A stretch of DNA of 9,763 nt from Reyranella sp. (lineage in GTDB: Bacteria; Pseudomonadota; Alphaproteobacteria; Reyranellales; Reyranellaceae): positions 1 to 9,763 of the forward strand of contig SCVT01000574.1 in assembly GCA_004296815.1 (NCBI GenBank), given 5' to 3'. Positions within the stretch are counted from its first letter, which is position 1. Each line of letters starts with the position of its first letter. Under the pieces are notes generated by a model. The model was given only the letters and a program-made list of their open reading frames with translations. It made no database searches and was not told the origin of the DNA. Positions 5,853 to 9,763 of this stretch are shown piece after piece. Made by a program: the position numbers and the translations under genes.

Positions 5853-6883
5853 CACGCCGTCTCCTTCAGGAGCTGCAGCAGGTCGACCTCGGTCTCGACC
5901 GCGCGGCGGCCGATCGAGGCGAGCTCCATCGATTTGACCGCGCCCGAGAGATGCCGCCACGCCTGCTGGTGGCAGATGATCCCCCAGCGCACCGTGCCGA
6001 ACACCTCCCACCAGTGCGCGCGCGCCGGATCGACCTTGCCGCCACCCGCGCGTTCGTAGGCCGCCCACAGTTGATCGCGGCTACCGAAACCGCCGGCCGG
6101 CTTGTCGACGGCGCCGAAGCGCCAGCTCTTCACGCAGACCCAGCCCAGATCCTCGACCGGATCGCCGAGATGCGCGCCCTCCCAGTCGAGGATGGCGGTG
6201 ACGCCGCTCTCGTCGGCGAGATAGTTGCCGGTGCGGTAGTCGCCATGCACCAGCACGGGGTGTGCCGGCGCCGCGGGCTTGCGTCGGTCGAGCCAGGTGA
6301 GCGCCAGCTCGAACACAGGCAAGGCGCGATCCAGGACATCGATGCCGCGCCTGAGCGACGCGACGCTGCCGGCAGCGTCGCGTGTGACGAGCGGCGGCAG
6401 GGTGGCGGGATCGGTCGCGTGGATGCGCGCCAGGATCTCGCCGAGCTGGCTCGCGATCTTGCCGCGCGCCGTCTCATAGGGTGCATCGCGCAGCAGCTTG
6501 CGCGCGATGGCGATGCCGCCGACGCGCCGCATCACGAAGCCGTCGCCCAGACCGTCCTCGGATGTGAGCTCGAACAGCACCTCTGGCGCGCGCACGCCGG
6601 CCTTGTGGGCGGCGGCCAGCACGCGGAACTCGGTCGCGCGGTCGAGCGCCGTTGCGGGACGATCGGGACCGCTCGCCTCGCGCTGCGACGGCGGATCGCG
6701 ACGCAAGACGAGTTCATGGCGGCTGCCGCCGGCGATCGCGTCGAAGCTCCAGGTCTGGCGCGAGGCGCCGCCCGATTCGCGGCGCAGCCCCTCGACGGTG
6801 GCGGCGACGCCGAAGTGGCGGCCGGCGGCGCGGGCCAGCGCCGTCGCGACAGTTTCGGCTTCAGCAGGCATGTGAACGGTCAT
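5852..6883 (-). CDS. APH-like phosphotransferase family protein (ACAD10/11-kinase-like)
   Basis: This 343-residue protein has the aminoglycoside phosphotransferase / choline kinase fold. The catalytic loop is LVHGDYRTGNYL, with His213, Asp215 and Asn220. The metal-binding motif is ILDWEGAHLGDPVEDLGW, with Asp233. The amino lobe has LVLRRDPP at 58-65, the form usual in the branch related to the kinase domain of ACAD10/ACAD11. Members of that branch occur with acyl-CoA dehydrogenases and probably phosphorylate hydroxyacyl substrates rather than antibiotics. The DUF6285 partner downstream and the divergent MaoC hydratase gene fit fatty-acyl metabolism. ATG 6883 gives the full length and ATG 6871 is an in-frame alternative. 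Neither has a clear ribosome-binding site. Confidence 0.9.
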   Translation of the reverse strand: MTVHMPAEAETVATALARAAGRHFGVAATVEGLRRESGGASRQTWSFDAIAGGSRHELVLRRDPPSQREASGPDRPATALDRATEFRVLAAAHKAGVRAPEVLFELTSEDGLGDGFVMRRVGGIAIARKLLRDAPYETARGKIASQLGEILARIHATDPATLPPLVTRDAAGSVASLRRGIDVLDRALPVFELALTWLDRRKPAAPAHPVLVHGDYRTGNYLADESGVTAILDWEGAHLGDPVEDLGWVCVKSWRFGAVDKPAGGFGSRDQLWAAYERAGGGKVDPARAHWWEVFGTVRWGIICHQQAWRHLSGAVKSMELASIGRRAVETEVDLLQLLKETA

Positions 6884-6949
6884 TTACCCGGACTGTGGCA
6901 CAGGCCCCGCAGCGTGGTAAGAGGGCGCGCCTATTGGGGAGACAGCAAC
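6884..6949. promoter_or_regulatory. Divergent phosphotransferase / MaoC intergenic region with an 11-base palindrome
   Basis: This 66-base divergent spacer must hold promoters for both directions, but I could not assign convincing -35 and -10 boxes. CTGTG-G-CACAG at 6893-6903 is a perfect palindrome with one central base, ten bases from the phosphotransferase start, and could be an operator. No regulator gene lies next to it. Confidence 0.35.
6936..6941 (+). promoter_or_regulatory. Ribosome-binding site deciding the MaoC start
   Basis: GGGGAG lies eight bases before GTG 6950. The alternative ATG 6971 has no comparable site, so the GTG is chosen. Confidence 0.7.
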
Positions 6950-7396
6950 GTGTCGAACGCCTACACGGCCATGAACGGCCTCTTTCTCGAAGACCTGAAG
7001 CCCGGCATGTCGGCGATGTTCGGCAAGACGGTGACCGAGGCCGACATCATGGCGTTCGCCGGCGTCTCGGGCGACACCAACCCCATCCATCTGCACGACG
7101 GCTTCGCGCGCACCACGCGGTTCGGCCAGCGCATCGCCCACGGCATGCTGAGCGGCAGCTTCATCTCCACCGTGGTCGGCACCAAGCTGCCGGGCCCCGG
7201 CGCGGTCTACATCTCCCAGACCATGAACTTCATGGCACCGGTCATCATCGGCGACACCATCACCGCCGTGGCCACCATCACGGCGATCGACGAGAAGCGC
7301 CGCCGCGTGACGCTGAAGACCCAGTGCCTGAACGGCGACAAGGTCGTGATCGACGGCGAGGCGGTCGTGCTGGTGCCGCGGCGCGACGCGGCCTGA
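6950..7396 (+). CDS. MaoC-like (R)-specific enoyl-CoA hydratase
   Basis: This 148-residue hotdog-fold protein has the hydratase 2 motif FAGVSGDTNPIHLHDGFA, giving catalytic Asp42 and His47. It is followed by RFGQRIAHGMLSGSF, typical of PhaJ/MaoC proteins. The family adds water to trans-2-enoyl-CoA to give (R)-3-hydroxyacyl-CoA and feeds polyhydroxyalkanoate synthesis or beta-oxidation side routes. Chain length cannot be told from sequence. The open frame begins far upstream, but GTG 6950 with its GGGGAG site is the natural start. The stop overlaps the ribF start by one base (TGATG), so the two are cotranslated. The divergent phosphotransferase-DUF6285 pair supports a role in acyl-CoA metabolism. 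Confidence 0.92.
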   Translation: MSNAYTAMNGLFLEDLKPGMSAMFGKTVTEADIMAFAGVSGDTNPIHLHDGFARTTRFGQRIAHGMLSGSFISTVVGTKLPGPGAVYISQTMNFMAPVIIGDTITAVATITAIDEKRRRVTLKTQCLNGDKVVIDGEAVVLVPRRDAA

Positions 7397-8328
7397 TGAT
7401 CCCTGTCTTCGACGACTGGCGCGCTGTACCCACCGAATGGAAGGGCGGGGCGGTGGCGCTCGGCAATTTCGACGGCGTGCATCGCGGCCACCAGGCGTTG
7501 CTTGCGACCGCGAAGGAGCATGCCGGCAAACTCGGTGCGCCCGTTCTCGCGCTCACCTTCGAGCCGCACCCGCGCGGCTTCTTCGTGCCCGACACCGGCC
7601 CGTTCCGGCTGACATTGCCGCCCGCCAAGACGCGGCTGCTGGCCGAGCACGGCGTGCAGGCGGTGCTGGCGCAGCACTTCGATGCCGCCTTCGCCGCCCT
7701 GCCGGCAGAGGCGTTCGTCGCCGACGTACTGTTGAAGGGTCTGGGCGCGCGTCATGTCGTGTGCGGCTACGACTTCACCTTCGGCACGCGCCGCAGCGGC
7801 AACGTCGAGATGCTGCGCGCCGAAGGCAAGGCGCGGGGCTTCGGCGTCACCGTGCTCGACCCGGTGATGCGCGAGGGCGAGATCTATTCCTCGACCCGCA
7901 TCCGCGAGGCGCTGCGCGCCGGCTGGATCACCGAGGCGGCCGGCCTGCTGGGCCATTCGTGGGAGATCGAGGGCACGGTCGAACTCGGCGACCAGAGGGG
8001 CCGCACCATCGGCTTTCCCACGGCCAACGTCGATCTCGGCGAGCATCTGCGGCCGCGCTTCGGCGTCTACGCCGTGCGTGCGCTGGTCGACGGGAGCTGG
8101 CGCGACGGCGTCGCCAACCTCGGCAAGCGGCCGACCTTCGGCAAGCTCAAGGAGAACTTCGAGGTCCACCTGTTTGACTTCGCGGGCGATCTCTACGGCA
8201 AGGTGCTGCGGGTCGCGATGGTCGACTTCATCCGGCCGGAGATGAAGTTCGCGGGGCTGGACCAGCTCAAGGCGCAGATTGCGGCTGACGGCGAGGCGGC
8301 GCGCAGGGTATTGAACGCCGCCCACTGA
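7396..8328 (+). CDS. ribF: Bifunctional riboflavin kinase / FMN adenylyltransferase
   Basis: This 310-residue cytoplasmic enzyme makes FMN and then FAD from riboflavin and ATP. The amino-terminal nucleotidyltransferase domain has GNFDGVHRGH (residues 23-32), containing the HxGH-type motif, and the second signature YSSTRIREAL (164-173). The carboxyl-terminal kinase domain has GRTIGFPTAN (202-211), with the PTAN motif for ATP and magnesium, and FEVHLFDF with catalytic Glu256. Both domains are complete and the length is normal. ATG 7396 overlaps the MaoC stop. No Shine-Dalgarno sequence is seen, so expression probably depends on coupling. Placement near ileS is common in bacteria, although here a methyltransferase gene lies between. 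Confidence 0.97.
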   Translation: MIPVFDDWRAVPTEWKGGAVALGNFDGVHRGHQALLATAKEHAGKLGAPVLALTFEPHPRGFFVPDTGPFRLTLPPAKTRLLAEHGVQAVLAQHFDAAFAALPAEAFVADVLLKGLGARHVVCGYDFTFGTRRSGNVEMLRAEGKARGFGVTVLDPVMREGEIYSSTRIREALRAGWITEAAGLLGHSWEIEGTVELGDQRGRTIGFPTANVDLGEHLRPRFGVYAVRALVDGSWRDGVANLGKRPTFGKLKENFEVHLFDFAGDLYGKVLRVAMVDFIRPEMKFAGLDQLKAQIAADGEAARRVLNAAH

Positions 8329-8329
8329 C

Positions 8330-8335
8330 AGGAGG
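8330..8335 (+). promoter_or_regulatory. Strong ribosome-binding site of the methyltransferase gene
   Basis: AGGAGG lies six bases before ATG 8342. It is the closest match to the ideal sequence in the window and fixes the start. Confidence 0.8.
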
Positions 8336-8341
8336 CGTGCC

Positions 8342-9136
8342 ATGGAAGCGTCCGAGGCCGGCCAGTACTGGGAAGGCAATGCCGAGACGTGGACCCGGCA
8401 CGTCCGCGCCGGCCGCGACGTCTACCGCGATGCGCTGAACTCACCGGCATTCCTCGAGATGCTGCCGCCGGTCGCGGGACTGCAGGGTCTCGACATCGGC
8501 TGCGGCGAGGGCGCCAACACGCGAGCGGTCGCGCGCCGCGGCGCGCGCATGCAGGGCATCGACGTCGCACCGACCTTCATCCGCCACGCGCAGGAGGCCG
8601 AGAAGGCCGAGCCGCTCGGCATCGCCTATCGCGCGGCCGATGCCGCCGCCCTGCCGTTCGACGCCGCGCACTTCGACTTCGCCACCGCGTTCATGTCGCT
8701 GATGGACATGCCCGATACGGCGCGCGTGCTCGCCGAGGCGCGGCGCGTGCTGAAGCCCGGCGGCTTCCTGCAGTTCTCCATCCTGCATCCCTGCTTCGTG
8801 CCGCCGCATCGCAAGGTGCTGCGCGATGCCAAGGGAGATGCCTGGGCGGTCGAGGTCGGCGGTTATTTCGGCGCGGTCGACGGCACGGTGCAGCAGTGGC
8901 ATTTCGAGACCCTGACCGCGGAGGAGCGGGCCACCAGCCGGCCGTTCCAGACGCCGCGCTTCCATCGCACGCTCTCGCAATGGGTCGACGCGCTGACGGG
9001 AGCGGGATTCTCGATCGAGAAGCTCGGCGAGCCCATGGCGAGCCCGGAGCTGGCGGCGGCCGAGCCGATCGTCGCCGATACCCGCGTCGTTCCCCTGGCT
9101 TTGATCGTGCGGGCCCGCGCTTTTGCCGCGCCTTGA
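8342..9136 (+). CDS. Class I SAM-dependent methyltransferase (Methyltransf_11 type)
   Basis: This 264-residue protein has a Rossmann-like methyltransferase core. Motif I is LDIGCGEGANT (50-60), which binds S-adenosylmethionine. The acidic residue ending strand two is Asp74 in QGIDVAP. Motif RVLKPGGFLQFSILHPCF lies near residue 140. About 45 helical residues precede motif I and a typical substrate-cap region follows the core. The methyl acceptor, small molecule or otherwise, cannot be predicted. It begins 13 bases after the ribF stop and is probably cotranscribed with it. Its TGA stop overlaps the -35 box of the candidate ileS promoter. Confidence 0.92.
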   Translation: MEASEAGQYWEGNAETWTRHVRAGRDVYRDALNSPAFLEMLPPVAGLQGLDIGCGEGANTRAVARRGARMQGIDVAPTFIRHAQEAEKAEPLGIAYRAADAAALPFDAAHFDFATAFMSLMDMPDTARVLAEARRVLKPGGFLQFSILHPCFVPPHRKVLRDAKGDAWAVEVGGYFGAVDGTVQQWHFETLTAEERATSRPFQTPRFHRTLSQWVDALTGAGFSIEKLGEPMASPELAAAEPIVADTRVVPLALIVRARAFAAP

Positions 9137-9161
9137 CCCCCCGGGACCCCATCCCTAGATT
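9133..9161 (+). promoter_or_regulatory. Candidate housekeeping promoter for ileS
   Basis: TTGACC (9133-9138) and TAGATT (9156-9161) are separated by exactly 17 bases. The context CCTAGATT also fits the alphaproteobacterial CTAnAT-type -10. The -35 overlaps the methyltransferase stop codon. Transcription should begin at about 9166-9171, at or just before the ATG of the short leader ORF. Confidence 0.55.
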
Positions 9162-9170
9162 GCCGGCCCT

Positions 9171-9218
9171 ATGTCTATCGGGGCCTCCCAGGAGCGAATT
9201 ATCCGCCCGGTCCGCTGA
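9171..9218 (+). CDS. Candidate 15-residue isoleucine-containing leader peptide upstream of ileS
   Basis: ATG 9171 opens MSIGASQERIIRPVR, ending at TGA 9216-9218. Three of 15 residues are isoleucine (codons ATC, ATT, ATC), two of them in tandem at 9198-9203. No Shine-Dalgarno sequence precedes it, but the ATG falls at or within a few bases of the transcription start expected from the -10 at 9156-9161. A leaderless start is therefore possible, as described for the trpL leader in Sinorhizobium. The stop lies inside a GC-rich stem-loop (9206-9229). Its position before an isoleucyl-tRNA synthetase gene suggests sensing of isoleucine-tRNA charging. A chance ORF of this size is also quite possible. 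Confidence 0.35.
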   Translation: MSIGASQERIIRPVR

Positions 9219-9296
9219 CCGCGGCCGGGTCGTTCTGCCTGCTCGCGACCGCCTTCGGGGTGGCCGCTCCTCGCTCCTTCCAGTGCCGAGTTTTTC
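9206..9296 (+). promoter_or_regulatory. Structured ileS leader with mutually exclusive hairpins and terminal T-run
   Basis: CCCGGTC (9206-9212) can pair with GGCCGGG (9223-9229). The second arm competes with two other pairings: GCGGCC (9221-9226) with GGCCGC (9262-9267), and GGTCG (9228-9232) with CGACC (9246-9250). A weak stem, CTCG (9270-9273) with CGAG (9287-9290), is followed directly by TTTTT (9291-9295) and the GTG start. The last stem is only four pairs, so intrinsic termination is not established. Confidence 0.3.
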
Positions 9297-9763
9297 GTGA
9301 CAACTGACTATAAATCCAGCGTTTTCCTGCCCAAGACGGACTTCCCGATGCGTGGAGGCCTGCCCAAGAAGGAGCCCGAGCTCCTGAAGCGGTGGGCCGA
9401 CATGAAGCTGTGGGACCGGCTGCGCGTCGAGAGCAAGGGCCGCCCGAAGTTCGTGCTGCACGACGGCCCGCCCTACGCCAACGGCAACCTCCATATCGGG
9501 CATGCGCTGAACAAGATCCTGAAGGATCTCGTCAGCCGCACCCAGCAGATGCTGGGCAAGGACAGCCACTACGTGCCGGGCTGGGACTGCCACGGTCTGC
9601 CGATCGAATGGAAGATCGAGGAGCAGTACCGCGCCAAGAAGCAGGACAAGGACCAGGTGCCGGTCGTCGAGTTCCGCAAGGAATGCCGCGCCTTCGCCGA
9701 TCACTGGATCGGCGTGCAGCGCGAGGAGTTCAAGCGGCTGGGCGTCGACGGCGACTGGGAGAA
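9297..9763 (+). CDS. ileS: Isoleucyl-tRNA synthetase (amino-terminal part, truncated by the right edge)
   Basis: GTG 9297 begins [20 protein letters not shown], the usual opening of alphaproteobacterial IleS. The frame stays open for 155 codons to the window edge. The class I ATP-binding signature HIGH is at 66-69, within [16 protein letters not shown], and [14 protein letters not shown] follows. The enzyme attaches isoleucine to its tRNA in the cytoplasm and is normally about 900-970 residues, so roughly one sixth is present. ATG 9348 is in frame but would remove the conserved first 17 residues, so GTG is preferred. A weak GAG lies six bases upstream. The preceding 160 bases contain its likely promoter and a possible regulatory leader. 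Confidence 0.97.
   Translation, partial: MTTDYKSSVFLPKTDFPMRGGLPKKEPELLKRWADMKLWDRLRVESKGRPKFVLHDGPPYANGNLHIGHALNKILKDLVSRTQQMLGKDSHYVPGWDCHGLPIEWKIEEQYRAKKQDKDQVPVVEFRKECRAFADHWIGVQREEFKRLGVDGDWE

Noticed and set aside
5852..6883. Reading the APH-like protein as an aminoglycoside resistance enzyme, or its missing VAIK-type lysine as a defect
   Set aside because: The arginine form LVLRRDPP, as I recall it, is normal for the ACAD10/11-related branch, and the DUF6285 partner and MaoC neighbour indicate acyl-CoA metabolism.
7207..8379. Minus-strand open frame (390 codons) opposite maoC and ribF
   Set aside because: It is a shadow of two genes with complete catalytic motifs.
9137..9296. T-box riboswitch ahead of ileS
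   Set aside because: No T-box consensus sequence or specifier-loop architecture is visible, and T-boxes are not expected in Alphaproteobacteria.
8691..9704. Minus-strand open frame (337 codons) spanning the methyltransferase end, ileS leader and ileS start
   Set aside because: It is antisense to ileS with its HIGH motif and has a proline/arginine-rich composition without motifs.
1..9763. Mobile element, CRISPR array, tRNA or prophage signals
   Set aside because: No repeats with spacers, transposase or integrase motifs, cloverleaf structures or composition breaks were found by eye.

Overview
The window is very GC-rich, densely packed chromosomal DNA. It suggests an alphaproteobacterium, perhaps of the Rhodospirillales type. 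The IleS amino terminus reads as the alphaproteobacterial form, ribF lies just upstream of ileS, GTG starts are common (five here), and candidate promoters resemble the alphaproteobacterial TTGAC / CTAnAT pattern. No rRNA, tRNA, CRISPR array, insertion sequence or phage gene is visible. Twelve complete genes and two edge-truncated genes account for almost all of the sequence.

Region 1 (1-1229, minus strand): a CatM/BenM-type LysR regulator, followed with an ATGA overlap by a DUF488 gene that runs off the left edge. The 74-base divergent gap (1230-1303) is AT-rich and carries two inverted repeats with TATC/GATA arms, a plausible LysR control region.

Region 2 (1304-4728, plus strand): a tight five-gene run with junctions of 8 bases, 1 base, 6 bases and a GTGA overlap. 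It encodes a TauE/SafE-type exporter, two different PaaI-like hotdog thioesterases, a HAD hydrolase resembling L-2-haloacid dehalogenases but with altered active-site positions, and a DSD1-like PLP enzyme of the D-serine dehydratase / D-threonine aldolase fold. This is probably one LysR-controlled catabolic operon. Its substrate cannot be read from the sequence.

Region 3 (4730-6883, minus strand): an APH-like phosphotransferase and a DUF6285 protein overlap at TGATG, and an ArsR-type regulator follows. The ArsR gene ends one base from the convergent DSD1-like gene.

Region 4 (6950-9763, plus strand): a MaoC-type enoyl-CoA hydratase, then ribF (TGATG overlap), a class I SAM methyltransferase with a strong ribosome-binding site, and the first 155 codons of ileS. 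The 160-base ileS leader holds a good promoter and a 15-codon, nearly leaderless ORF with tandem isoleucine codons. It also holds mutually exclusive hairpins and a T-run just before the GTG start. I regard this candidate isoleucine-sensing leader as the most interesting signal in the window.
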